From positions 6,607,139 to 6,671,138 of the forward strand of contig NC_081154.1 in the NCBI RefSeq assembly GCF_958295425.1: DNA of 64,000 bases. The letters run 5' to 3'. Source of the DNA: Solea solea. Lineage: Eukaryota > Chordata > Actinopteri > Pleuronectiformes > Soleidae. The notes under the pieces are model-generated. The model saw only the letters and a list, made by a program, of their open reading frames with translations. It had not been told where the DNA came from and ran no database searches. The translations under genes and the position numbers were made by a program. Below, piece by piece: positions 1 through 13,500 of this stretch (positions are counted from its first letter, which is position 1; the number at the start of each line of letters is the position of its first letter).

Positions 1-3000
1 AAGTCAGAGTATAGCATGTCTTCCAAAATCAGTCAAAAAAGTCATAGGTTAGTATGTCGTCCAAAATGTGACAAAAAAGTCATAGGTTAGTATGTCGTCC
101 AAAATCAGTCAAAAATGTCATAGGTTAGTATGTCGTCCAAAATCAGTCAAAAATATCATAGGTTAGAATGTCGTCCAAATGTGACAAAAAAGTCATAGTA
201 TAGTATGTCGTCCAAAATGTGACAAAAAAGTCATAGTATAGCATGTCGTCCAAAATGTGACAAAAAAGTCATCGTATAGCATGTCGTCCAAAATCAGTCA
301 AAAATGTCATAGGTTAGTATGTCGTCCAAAATCAGTCAAACATGTCATAGTATAGTATGTCGTCCAAAATCAGTCAAAAAAGTCATAGTATAGTATGTCG
401 TCCAAAATCAGTCAAAAATGTCATAGGTTAGTATGTTGTCCAAAATGTGACAAAAAAGTCATAGGTTAGTATGTCGTCCAAAATCAGTCAAAAATATCAT
501 AGGTTGGTATGTCGTCCAAAATGTGACAAAAAAGTCATAGGTTAGTATGTCGTCCAAAATCAGTCAGAAAAGTCATAGGTTAGTATGTCGTCCAAATTTT
601 GACAAAAAGTCATAGTATAGTATGTCATCCAAAATCAGTCAAAAAAGTCATAGTATAGTATGTCGTCCATAATCAGTCAGAAAAGTCATAGGTTAGTATG
701 TCGTCCAAAATGTGACAAAAAAGTCATAGGTTAGTATGTCGTCCAAAATCAGTCAAAAATGTCATAGGTTAGTATGTCGTCCAAAATGTGACAAAAAAGT
801 CATAGTATAGCATGTCGTCCAAAATCAGTCAAAAAAGTCTTAGGTTAGTATGTCGTCCAAAATGTGACAAGAAAGTCATAGGTTAGCATGTCGTCCAAAA
901 TCAGTCAAAAAAGTCATAGGTTAGTATGATGTCCAAAATCAGTCAAAAATGTCATAGGTTAGTATGTCGTCCAAAATGTGACAAAAAAGTCATAGGTTAG
1001 TATGTCGTCCAAAATCAGTCAAAAATATCATAGGTTAGTATGTCGTCCAAAATGTGACAAAAAAGTCATAGGTTAGTATGTCGTCCAAAATCAGTCAAAA
1101 AAGTCATAGTATAGTATGTCGTTCAAAATGTGACAAAAAAGTCATAGTATAGTATGTCGTTCAAAATGTGACAAAAAAGTCATAGTATAGCATGTCGTCC
1201 AAAATCAGTCAAAAATGTCATAGGTTAGTATGTCGTCCAAAATCAGTCAAAAATATCATAGGTTAGAATGTCGTCCAAATGTGACAAAAAAGTCATAGGT
1301 TAGTATGTCGTCCAAAATCAGTCAAAAAAGTCATAGGTTAGTATGTTGTCCAAAATCAGTCAAAAATATCATAGGTTAGAATGTCGTCCAAAATGTGACA
1401 AAAAAGTCATAGTATAGCATGTCGTCCAAAATGTGACAAAAAAGTCATCGTAAAGCATGTCGTCCAAAATCAGTCAAAAATGTCATAGGTTAGTATGTTG
1501 TCCAAAATCAGTCAAACATGTCATAGTATAGTATGTCGTCCAAAATCAGTCAAAAAAGTCATAGTATAGTATGTCGTCCAAAATCAGTCAAAAATGTCAT
1601 AGGTTAGTATGTTGTCCAAAATGTGACAAAAAAGTCATAGGTTAGTATGTCTTCCAAAATCAGTCAAAAATATCATAGGTTAGTATGTCGTCCAAAATCA
1701 GTCAAAAATATCATAGGTTGGTATGTCGTCCAAAATGTGACAAAAAAGTCATAGGTTAGTATGTCGTCCAAAATCAGTCAAAAATATCATAGGTTGGTAT
1801 GTCGTCCAAAATCAGTCAAAAAAGTCATAGTATAGTATGTCTTTCAAAATGTGACAAAAAAGTCATTGGTTAGTATGTTGTCCAAAATCAGTTAAAAAAG
1901 TCATAGTATAGCATGTCTTCCAAAATCAGTCAAAAAAGTCATAGTATAGTATGTCGTCCAAAATCAGTCAAAAATGTCATAGTATAGTATGTCGTCCAAA
2001 ATGTGACAAAAAAGTCATAGTATAGCATGTCATCCAAAATCAGTCAAGAAAGTCATAGTATAGTATGTCGTCCAAAATGTGACAAAAAAGTCATAGTATA
2101 GCATGTCATCAAAAATCAGTCAAGAAAGTCATAGTATAGCATGTCGTCCAAAATCAGTCAAAAAAGTCATAGGTTAGTATGTCGTCTAAAATCGGTCAAA
2201 AATGTCATAGGTTAGTATGTCGTCCAAAATCAGCCAAAAAAGTCATAGTATAGTATGTCGTCCAAAATGTGACAAAAAAGTCATAGTAAAGCATGTCGTC
2301 CAAAATCAGTCAAAAATGTCATAGGTTAGTATGTCGTCCAAAATCAGTCAAAAAAGTCATAGTATAGTATGTCGTCCAAAATGTGACAAAAAAGTCATAG
2401 GATAGCATGTCGTCCAAAATCAGTCAAAAATGTCATAGGTTAGTATGTCTTCCAAAATGTGTCAAAAAAGTCATAGTATAGCATGTCGTCCAAAATCAGT
2501 CAAAAATGTCATTGGTTAGTATGTCGTCCAAAATGTGTCAAAAAAGTCATAGTATAGCATGTCGTCCAAAATGTGACAAAAAAGTCATAGGTTAGTATGT
2601 CGTCCAAAATCAGTCAAAAATATCATAGGTTAGAATGTCGTCCAAAATGTGACAAAAAAGTCATAGTATAGTATGTCGTCCAAAATATGACAAAAAAGTC
2701 ATAGTATAGCATGTAGTCCAAAATCAGTCAAAAATGTCATGTCGTCCAAAATCAGTCAAAAATGTCATAGGTTAGTATGTAGTCCATAATCAGCCAAAAA
2801 AGTCATAGGTTAGTATGTCGTCCAAAATGTGACAAAAAAGTCATAGTATAGCATGTTGTCCAAAATCAGTCAAAAATGTCATAGGTTAGTATGTTGTCCA
2901 AAATCAGTCAAAAATATCATAGGTTAGAATGTCGTCCAAAATCAGTCAAAAAAGTCATAGTATAGCATGTCGTCCAAAATCAGTCAAAAAAGTCATAGTA

Positions 3001-4020
3001 TAGTATGTCGTCCAAAATGTGACAAAAAAGTCACAGGTTAGCATGTCGTCTAAAATCAGTCAAAAATGTCATAGTATAGCATGTCGTCCAAAATCAGTCA
3101 AAAAAGTCATACTATAGTATGTAGTCCAAAATGTGACAAAAAAGTCATAGTATAGCATGTCGTCCAAAATCAGTCCAAAAATGTCATAGTATAGCATGTC
3201 GTCCAAAATCAGTCAAAAAAGTCATAGGTTAGTATGTCGTCCAAATTGTGACAAAAAGTCATAGGTTAGTATGTCGTCCATAATCAGTCAAAAAAGTCAT
3301 AGGTTAGTATGCCGTCCAAAATCAGTCAAAAAAGTCATAGGTTAGTATGTCGTCCAAAATCAGTCAGAAAAGTCATAGGTTAGTATGTCGTCCAAATTTT
3401 GACAAAAAGTCATAGTATAGTATGTCATCCAAAATCAGTCAAAAAAGTCATAGTATAGTATGTCGTCCATAATCAGTCAAAAAAGTCATAGGTTAGTATG
3501 TCGTCCATAATCAGTCAAAAAAGTCATAGTATAGTATGTCGTCCAAAATCAGTCAAAAAATTCATAGGTTAGTATGTCGTCCAAATTGTGACAAAAAAGT
3601 CACAGTATAATATGTCGTCCAAAATCACGTAAAAAAGTCATAGTATAGTGTGTCGTCCAAAATCAGCCAAAAAAGTCATAGGTAAGTGTGTCATCCAAAT
3701 TGTGACAAAAAAGTCATAGTATAGTATGTCGTCCAAAATCAGTCAAAAAAATCATAGTATAGCATGTCGTCCAAAATCAGTAAAAAAGTCGTAGGTTAGC
3801 ATGTCGTCCAAAATCAGTCAAAAAAGTCATAGGTTAGTATGTCGTCCAAAATCAGTCAAAAAAGTCATAGGTTAGTGTGTCGTCCAAATTGTGACAAAAA
3901 AGTCATAGGTTAGTATGTCGTCCAAAATCAGTCAAAAAAATCATACTTTAGTATGTCGTCAAAAAGTCATACTTTAGTATGTCGTCAAAAAGTCATACTT
4001 AAGTATGTCGTCCACAATTT
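1..4020. repeat. 38-bp tandem satellite array, truncated at the left edge
   Basis: About 100 head-to-tail copies of a 38-bp unit run from base 1 to about 3940, then decay into shorter degenerate copies to about 4020. Each unit has a fairly constant core, TATGTCGTCCAAAAT, and two main variable positions. One reads AGGTTAGTATG or AGTATAGTATG/AGTATAGCATG; the other reads ATCAGTCAAAA or ATGTGACAAAA. These alternatives have equal length, so the period is kept. A few units are 37 bp or shorter. The array has no spacers and no coding potential. It lies about 0.5 kb beyond the predicted 3' end of myo15b. It is a satellite or large minisatellite of unknown role. Confidence 0.97.
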
Positions 4021-4534
4021 AAAAAAAAAAGTCATTCTATATTTCAACCAAAATCAAAAAAAAGAGACAAAAATGTCATCATATACTAAGATATTCAATA
4101 CTTGACTTTCTTTCACCAGACACATCACTGACAGTCACTCTTACAACATTATGATTTGTAGTGTAGTAAAACTAAGTATTTATTCACACAAAAAATGGAT
4201 TCACCAATTTTTTATAGATTTTTATCATTTATTTTCTTCACGAATATTAAAATATTTTTTAAATAGTTTGTGAGAGCTTCCCATCTTTGATCCAAATATA
4301 AAAAAAATTGCAACATAAACTGAATCAACATATTTCTTTAATGCTCATAAATCATTCACGTTCTGTATATTACAAGATATTAAAACAGTTACCAATAATT
4401 ATAAACAAACTTGACAACAATGGAGCCGTTGAATTATGAAGTGCAACGGTTGCATACAATTTACAGCATTCATTATATCATTACAGCTGGCAAATTACCC
4501 CAATCTCTCCCAGTGTTACATGTTTCATTTCTGC
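4021..4534. other. AT-rich gap between satellite and myo15b 3' end
   Basis: AT-rich unique-looking sequence between the degenerate satellite edge and the presumed myo15b polyadenylation site. No gene, RNA or mobile element could be recognised. Confidence 0.5.
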
Positions 4535-4540
4535 TTTATT
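4535..4540 (-). terminator. Candidate poly(A) signal of myo15b (AATAAA)
   Basis: AATAAA on the minus strand about 213 nt beyond the myo15b stop codon at 4753. It is the nearest canonical hexamer downstream of the stop that I noticed. The run of G at 4651-4663 lies within the predicted 3' UTR. Confidence 0.5.
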
Positions 4541-4752
4541 TTCTCTCAAAAAATTGACAATTAAAAGAGGATTAGCATTAGTGTGCATAGATTTTTTTCA
4601 TATCCAACATACAATTCAAGAATTAACACAAAAAGAGAGATACATTTCGTGGGGGGGGGGGGGATGTTATGGGTCAGTTATGGTAAACAGTTAGGGTATC
4701 GTAAGCAGTGGTAAGATTTAATGTTAATTTTAGTCAACAGCCCAACGGATGT

Positions 4753-7544
4753 CTACTGGGGATTTGAAATGGAACTGTTCACTGATGGTGCAATCACCTC
4801 TTCGATGATCAGAGCCAGAATGTGGCACAACTCCTTGGCCTGAAAGAGAGATTAATAGATTAACGTTAGCCACTTATATTTACATCAGGAGCGATTTACT
4901 CCTCAGAGGCTACAGTAGTCCTCAATGCACAAACTAAACACCTTTTTGAGTTTTAATGACACCTGAAATGCCACCTACAGTGTGTTTCCACCAAGTGAGT
5001 TCAGTTTGGTTCGGTACGTACCATTACAAATAGTATCAAATAAACCAGCCCCAACCGTTCCATTCTCCCTTGGGGAACCAGAGTAAAATGGTGCGGTACT
5101 GTCAGGGTGAAGCTAAACCGACTCCACTCATGACAGTGTAAAAAAGTTGGTGTAAATATCCCATGGAAGTCGAGGCAAATGCCTGCAGTCTGTCTCAACA
5201 AGACAAGCCTGACTCGGGGCTTTACCGTTCCAAACCAAACCATACCATGATGGAAACACAAGGGAGATGTGAGACAACATGCAACTTCACTAATTGATAA
5301 AAAACAAAGGAGGACAGTTTTAAACAAAATGAATATGCAATCACAACTGTGAATCATTACCGCTTTGAGATGAACGGTGAGTGTTTTGGGTCGAGCTGGA
5401 TTTCCATAACTGATGATGACCGATGACGCTTTGCCTTGTTTCTTGGGTGGGGTGGTGCGCATGTGCTGAACTTCTGCTAGTGGAATCATGAACACTTGTT
5501 CCTGAAGAGGGAAAAAAAAAAAAAAAAAAGATTCGTGACAAGATGATAAGTGTGTGACAATGATGAAAGCCACTGTTTGTGCTGTGGCTGCTAAATGTAC
5601 CTGTGTTTTTGGGTCAAGAAACTGTGCACCCTCCTGGCTGACGCTGACCACACAGGGAGAAGGGCAGTCACGCTGGCTGACCTTTTGGGCCAAGAAATTG
5701 GTGGAGCCGAATTTAGGCAGGCCGCTCAATACCTCTGAAAATTTAGAAGGTTCAAGCAAACGCAGCTGTCATCAGTCATGACGTGAAGAGGAGAGAAGAA
5801 GAGAAGAGAAGAAAGAAGAAAAGCTGAAATAAAAGTATTCACCTATGAATTTTATTTTGGCAGCCCGAGGACTGAGAGACTGCATGGCAGCTAAATGACC
5901 CAGACAGTTGGAATGGATCCCTTCAGCTCTTCTGCTGAATCGCTCCTCTGATGGCAGGTACTCCTTCATATCCGACCTTAAGGGGAAGCACAACCACATA
6001 GTGTCAATATTTAGAGCATTATATCAGAAAAACACCAATCCCCATCAGTATTTGGAGAAAGCCAGATTGTCCATATCAATGGTTTTTAGACCCATATCTA
6101 AAGCACACATGCAAATCTTTTTGACTGCCCCTTTCTCTCTGGCCTGCACTAACCCCAAGATGTACTTATCTCAGTCTTAGTTGACGTCAATTATTAGAGA
6201 CCCCCCCACAAAGATAAGATTATAATTCAAACTCTGGGTTTAGCCTCATCAGCTAAAAACCTGGTTGTTCCACGGGTTAGTCAGAAGTGAACAAGCGTCT
6301 TGGATGAGAGGTCTCGAGTTCAGTCTCCAACCATAGTTTAGATACGTATAGTATTTCCAAAGTAAGGTAAGTATCTGTGTGCCATTTCATCCAAATCTCC
6401 CAAAATATTACATTCCTACATTGATCCGTCAGCATTTGATTTACTGAGATCAGATCGGTATGTGTGACTCACAGTGACGGCTGATTCTTTAATCCCCGAG
6501 CCAGATGCTGCAGAGCCGAAAGCTCCGCCGCGTGCTTGATAAATGAGGCACCCATAACAGCAGGAAGCAACACGCAGCCACTCAGGTAGTCGGCCAGGAG
6601 CTACACACACACACAAATAATAATTTGAAGTGAGATGGAAACTGGGCAAATCATGATTAAAATAGCTAATATTCTCAGCTGCTGTAAGATCATCTCGTCA
6701 CCTGCTCGTAGTGGAACTCCAGATAGAGGTCAGTCCTGAAGGACAGGGTGTTTCTCCACAACAGTCTCCTCAGGGACAGGAAGATGGAGTCGTCTTCCAG
6801 CAGAAAGTCGAACAGATATTCCTGAGGATGGAGGGGACGAGCAGTCCCATCTGGCAGGAGGTGCAGACTTTCATTTTAAAATGCATCACATTTGCTATAT
6901 TTTGACCTCGTGTTGTCTCTCAAACTAAGCAAATTAGTTGCATTTTGACTTTTTGAAACAACCCAAAAAGCATTATATGAAACCAAAGATAACTGATATA
7001 TGAACAAGCTAAATAATGGCATCAAAAGTCAAAAGTCTGCCTCACATCTAGAAAATGAATTTAATCTGACTTACTTACCTTTATTTCTATGGCAGACGAT
7101 GGTGAAGTCTCTCATTTCTGTAATGTTTGTGATACCCATTTCCGTACAGATCTCTTTAAGCACATCGACTGACATCTAGAGGAAGATTAAAAACAACTTT
7201 AATCATGCACACTTAATAAGTAATTATAAAACAAAAAATGACCGCATTGAAATAAATCTTACGCTGAAGAAGTGCGTCTTAATGGGTAAATTTACTCCTC
7301 CTGGCAACTTGATGGAAATGAGTAGGAATGTTTTGCCAGCCTGTAGAACATCACAACATGTCACTCATGGCTCACGCACGTCATGATGTAGTGTGGCAGT
7401 AATGAAAAGACTTGCTTTCATATGCATGAGTGTGTATAGGTTAACTAACCAGAATGGCTTCCAACTCAATTTTCGAGGGGATGGTACGACGGCAGCCGAA
7501 GTCGAGAGATCGTTCAAGGTTTTCCTGGCACACGTGGGCCAGCT
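4753..7544 (-). CDS. myo15b: myo15b exons 58-66: C-terminal FERM domain
   Basis: Nine exons: 7450-7544, 7263-7340, 7079-7175, 6702-6850, 6473-6600, 5843-5976, 5601-5734, 5361-5501 and 4753-4839 (stop TAG). They encode the last ~347 residues. Recognisable pieces are the end of MyTH4 ([20 protein letters not shown]), the ubiquitin-like F1 lobe ([14 protein letters not shown]), the helical F2 lobe with [14 protein letters not shown], and the PH-like F3 lobe with [12 protein letters not shown] and [16 protein letters not shown]. The protein ends in [20 protein letters not shown]. In MyTH4-FERM myosins this lobe set binds cargo or membrane partners. The intron before exon 65 (5361-5501) has a long T-run in its acceptor tract. 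Confidence 0.93.
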
Positions 7545-10500
7545 CTGAGGACGAGATGGTGTGTGCACTGAAAAAACCTCTTTAAACACAACTTTTGTTA
7601 TTGTTAACTGTTACTGTGTGTCTCCTACCTCGGCATGAATGGTCATCGTCCTGAGAAATGTTGCTTAGGTGCTGTGTGACGTACGGCATCAGCGTGCCAG
7701 AGCACAAGAAGAACCCGGTCATCGTACTGAGCAGCGACCAGCCGAGCTTAGAGCTGGAGCTGTGGAGAGAACAAACACAAATGAAAAAGGAATCTAACAT
7801 AAAGCAGAGCACTATTGAATGTTTATTTTCCCCCACATTCCTCTTCTTCACTCGTCAAAACTTCATATGCAGAGCTTTAGATAAAAGTAGATTCATTTAT
7901 AGTTTATTTTTAAACATTTTTACACAAGATGCAAAATAAGCCAAGAATGGGATTTTATCTATTCTTTTTAACATGTACTTCTTAACCCTCTAATATTAGT
8001 CACACATATATACACTATATATATTAGCAAGCTATAAAAAATAATACATTATATACTATTATTATATTCTACTTTCACTGAGCTGATTTTCTTTCACCTA
8101 CATCTGACCTAATTATCGATATCAAATACTAATTCATTTAAGATTTGAACTTTGGTTTTTGTCACGATGCCAGTAAATATGAATTATTTTCAACACATAC
8201 AAAGTAAATTTTTTCGTGTTGAATTATTCCACCGGCCTGGGATTATGTCAATGAATAGAAGTAACACTTGTGACAGTGCCATCTAGTGGATATAAGCCTG
8301 TTTTTTTCTCCATATGTCAAATATCGCCAAATGATCAATTCCAGGGCAAAATCCCAGATTGACACCCAGATATAATAAAATGTATTGTGCTTTAATGGAA
8401 GTGAAATCAAAAATTATAGTTTGAATGGGTTTCAATGGGACATTTGTTGTGCTTAACGCTATGAGTGTAACACTTGCTTGTCCATAGTGTATATTACCCT
8501 CACTGTAGTATTTAAAAAAAAAAATTAGAATGAAGAATGAAAAGCGTTTAAAATGCACACAGCAGTCAGAAATTCAACAAATACACAGACTCACTGGTCT
8601 GGGTTCAGAGTGGTTTGCTTGATGACCTGGCAGTAGATTTCATCTCTCAGCGTCTCCTTCTCCTTCCCGAGCTGAACAGATCACAGAAAGTCTCTTTAAA
8701 CCCCAGAGTCAACATCTTTAAGACATCATTTTTGGCAAATACACACTTTGAATGCAAACTGACCAGTAAGATATCACGCAGACAGTCTGCCTGGGTTCTT
8801 TTCTTCTTCAGCTGCAGGTCACCCATTAACTGCATCACAGCTGGAAGGACCAAAAAATGGAAGCATGAAAAAAAAAAAAACCCAGTGGCTTCAGTATATT
8901 AATATGGTTAGTGTGGATGCACTCACTCGTGAAGCACTGGACAGATAATTCATTGAATTCAGAATCACTGTAGAGAATGAGGGACTCCTGTATGGGAACC
9001 TGAATAAAAAAAGAAGTGAGTAGTAGAAGTAAGGATGTTGGAAACTTCCAAAGCAAGGCCTCATTAATAAAACATAGGTATCCTGATGCCTTCAGTGTGG
9101 TGAGTTTGATAGTTGGAATGTCACTAAATTATTTAATGGTATAAGCAGTGAATTAACACACAGGTTTCCTTTTGGTTTTGAATATATATTTTTTTCCATA
9201 TGAGTCCATGCAATTCTTACACCAACAATCCCTGACTACAACTATAAAAGTTATGTTTTTAGAACTTTTTGGAGAAAGCTATGAAAGTAGACTGTATAAC
9301 AGTGGAAAAATACTAATTATTTGTATTGGTATTATTATTTATAGTGGGGGACAACTATGCTTTGACAACTCTAGAGGATTCGATATTTGAAACTAGAAGT
9401 AATCTGAATTTTAAAATGTCAAAGGCTAATTATATAGATGGATTTGTTCATGTACAAAGAATATGTACGACATGACTCGGGACGCGAGGGATCATCCCGT
9501 CTTACCTCTGTGTGTTGAACAGCTTCCGAAAAATTCCTCCCACTGGCTGGCAGAGACATGTTCCCCACTCTTTAACACAAGAATTAATGTCATGTCACGT
9601 CACTTTAACACAAAAAAAAGTGAACATCAACAACACAATTTGTTCTTTCATACCTGAAGTATTTAATGGCGAATTTAGCCATGGGTGAGAGGACCTCCAT
9701 ATCACTGACAGAGCCCTGAACTGAGCTTCGATTTGAGCCCTGCTGCAGGGTGTCCCTCCTGGGACGCTCTGAATCAACACTGCCCATGAGAAGCAGCGTG
9801 TCTGCTGGAGCCTTATTCGTGGCTGCACCGGCAGGATTAGTGCGCCTCACGCTTTTCCTCCGAGTATCTTTTCGCTCCAGGTGTAGACTTTGGTACTCCG
9901 GGGCCGCAGACGGCTGAGTGAGGTCTTCTGGGAAAAGACCAGAGCGTCCTCCCATGGAGCCAAAACGCCAACCTAGTGGAACACACACACACAGACGAGG
10001 TTATTTGATAGCGACGAGGTGTTGATATGCATTAAAATAAGCATTAAAAAACAACCACAAATGTAGATCGCACCTTCCTGAAGTCCGTCCATTGGCAATA
10101 GTTTGATGATGTCACCCCTGTCGAAACTGAGCAGACTCTTTTCATCTGTCACAAAACTCTTCAGAGCAACGACATGACCCGAGCCCTACAGAGAAACAGG
10201 AAGATTAAGTCCCTAGAAAAAGCAGTCAGAGATTGCAAACCTCTATCAAGAGTAAATCCCCTCCAGATATTTGTTTACATATACATCCTCACACAATTTC
10301 ATCACAATTTACAGTCAGACAGACAAACGTAACCTCATCCACACGAATGATGACGATAATGGTGTGAGAGAACCACCTTGATGAGCTCCTGAAGGAATAA
10401 CTGGATCATGGCAGTGATCTGAGGAGCTCTGTTGGACTTCAGCACCAGGTTCTCGTGCTTCAACTCCACCTGCACCTTGTCTGCGTCCTGCAGGTCGGCG

Positions 10501-13500
10501 GACAGCAACTCTGCAAAGCTACGGCCGGGCGGATTTGAGATTAAATTCTGTGCGACAGACCTCAGCCACAACAAATGAAGATGAAAGCAAGTACGGACGT
10601 TTGAATTCAAGCTGCCATAGTGTACACTAAACCAAAGCTTCTCACTCAGAGGTCAAACATGACTGTGTGTTGTCTTGGCTGCACGTTTACCTGTAACTTC
10701 TAAGGTGACGGAGATGTTTGGGGTTGATGCCAGACGCTCCGACAACCTTCAAGAGATTAATCCCACGATGGGACACACCCAGAACCTGAGCATCGCCGCT
10801 GTCCGCCTGCGACAGCTGCACACATAACAAGATGTCGTTGAAACCACAGATACTGAGCTGCTTCACGTTAAGAAAATAACAATAAGTTTCGTCTGTCTCA
10901 CCATCAGAGGGAAGAGTCGACTGAAGTAGTTTTCCCAGTTGTCTCGAGCAGCAATGACAATCCTTCTCTTCATGTTGTCGTCCTCGATAGTGCTGATAGA
11001 TGTTCCCACGTTGAAGTTTGCTAATAAGTGCAATCAGCATAAAGTAGGTAAGCGGAAGTGTTTGAGAGCTTTTCTCTTCAGGAGAAAACAAGTGGTTAAG
11101 GGTGGAGAGATAAAGGGAAAAAGGAAGAGTAATCAAGAGTGATCTTAATGATATGCCTTGATCTTAGCATGTAACAAAAGTCTCCATCCACATCTTAAAA
11201 CCTGCAGTGTAATCTTAGTCTGTCAGAACAACTCTCACCGAGCAGATCCTTCATCTTCCTCCTCTCGTCTTTGTCGATCCTCATACAGCTGTCGGAGTAC
11301 GTGTCCCTCATGATCTGAAAAACAGCACACGATTACGACGTCGTTCGTGCAAATCTACAGCTCAAACTCCATTTCCAGAAGAGCTGGGACACTGCAATAA
11401 AGAATGCAATAATGACTAAAAATCTGTCATTCAATTACAGTTTTAGAAGTTACTTAGAAGTACAAAGAAAATGTTTTTAAGTGAGTGAACTCATAGTCAA
11501 TGTTAGTAGTAAAGTACCTTAAAGGGTGACTTGAGTAAAAGTACAGGTATCTTACGAGAAAATGAATTTGGTAGAAGTTGAAGTCATGTTTTTATAATAT
11601 TACTAAATAAAAGTCTTAAAGTCTATGACATTTTCTAATATAAAATGTACTTAGGTTTTAGAAGTAAATGTATTAAAAAACGGGAGGAGTTAGGATTGAG
11701 TCATGGTAGCTCAGTGGTAGGGCGAGTTGTCTTTCAAACTGGAAGGTTGTGGTTCAATTCCTGGCTCTGCTAGTCTATATGTGTCCTTGAGCAAGACACT
11801 TAACCTTGTGTGAGTGTAAAGCAGCTCATCAAGACTAGAAAAGCTCTATATAAATACAGACCATAATACCAACTCAGGGGAAATCACCAGGGGAGAAACC
11901 ATTTCTGAGTGCTTGAGCATCGAGTCTGAAGGAGGTATTGCACTTGTGAATGCACTCACCTGTTCACAGAGCAGATTGAGGATGTACGGCTGATTGAACA
12001 TCTCTTTGGGGTAAAAAACCTAAAAAAAATAGATCAATTGTACTCATGGTTAGACAAGTACAACGATACAGTGTCGTTGAAAACTCATGTGCAGTATGAT
12101 TGACTGACACAATCCACTTCTATCAGAGTCCATCTCATTTTGAAGCTAATCAGTGTCCTGTGATAAATGCCCCGTGTGTGTTTGTGGTGCCTTCATTTCT
12201 TACTTCTTTTCGCATGTACAGTTTCCCCAGCATGTTCGAGTAGGCAAAGTAGACGCCTGCTGAAAAGCGATGCAGCTGCGACTGAATGCCGTCATCATCT
12301 GGCATCATATCTTTAAAAAAAAAAAAAACAATAAACAAATGCTTCACACACGTATCTGTTAAAACATCATATGCTGTGATTTCATTCAAATTCTAGCAAA
12401 ACATAAATAAATAAATGCAAACGGCAACAACCGCTGATAGATGGGGCAATCATGGTTGGTGGCTCAGGAATATCCTGCAGGATGGGCTGTGGAGGAGGAG
12501 GAGGCGGTGGTGGGCAGTCGGGGGGAGGAGGCGGAGGTTGCGGAACGCGCGGTAACAGCAGCATTTCCACCAGAGGGCGCTGCTTCTGCTTCATGCTGTT
12601 GGAGATGGAGCGGGGACCTTTGGAGTCAGGCTTGGGTGGTGTTTGAGGTGGCAGGCGTCTTTCCTGTACACAGACAGGAGAGTTAAAAAGGAAGGGTGTA
12701 ACTGAGGCCTCAGGGAATATTCAGACCCATGAACCCATGACAATTTCAAACAGCTGTTCTAACTGTGACTGCCTGACTGTTCTGACAGAGAAACTGTAGA
12801 AACTTGACAAAAGCTAAACTTATCCAACATTTGCTGACCTGTGGTGGTACTGGTGACACATTGCTGAGTTTGTCCAGAGCTTCCTGTTTCGGGTTCCCCT
12901 TCTTCACAAACGGCCTTGTAGTGGGTCTGTGAAAAGAATAATACATGACAAGCATTAAATGAAGTATTGTTTCACAGGCAGAACCATCACAAAAGAGAAA
13001 TAAAGAACAAAAACAGACCTGACGGGCTCGAAGGGTTCGGGGTCCTGTGCGGGTCGGCTGTTGAACATTTTGATGATATCTCGGATGTTGGAGGTCGGTT
13101 CGGGCCGAGGCTGGGAAGGTGATGGTTTTGGAGGTTCTACCTTAGCAGGGGGGTCACTGGTGTCCTTCACTGTAGGAGAAAGCAGACAGAATACAGTAAA
13201 TTCCAAGCTCTGCATGTCATTCTTTTTGATATAATATATGAAGTATATATGAAACACAGCTTTTGTTATTTACTACTAGGCTTTGGAGGAGGAGGAGGAG
13301 GTGAAGGTGGTGGAGAAGGAGAAGGAGAAGGTGGAGGAGGCCGCTGCTCTCGGGAGCGGGTCGACTGACGCTTTGGGGGTTCGGTTTTACCCTTGGGCTT
13401 CTTGCCTTAAGACAAGTGGAGGAGAGCGAAGGTAAGGAACGGGGAGAGACATGAGAGCGTTATCACTAACTGACTTTTGTCAGTCACCTTTTTTCTGGAA

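Noticed and set aside
1..4020. Regular repeats resembling a CRISPR array
   Set aside because: The 38-bp units are contiguous with no unique spacers, and the rest of the window is clearly vertebrate. It is a satellite.
5001..5759. A 252-codon open frame on the minus strand as a separate gene
   Set aside because: It reads through a myo15b intron. Only parts (5601-5734 and, in another exon, 5361-5501) are coding, each with proper splice sites.
11696..11780. A functional tRNA gene
   Set aside because: A and B boxes are good, but there is no convincing acceptor stem, and the sequence continues into a SINE body and tail.
12441..12686. Gly-rich and Glu-rich frames on the plus strand
   Set aside because: They are the complement of the proline-rich myo15b exon 12432-12663.
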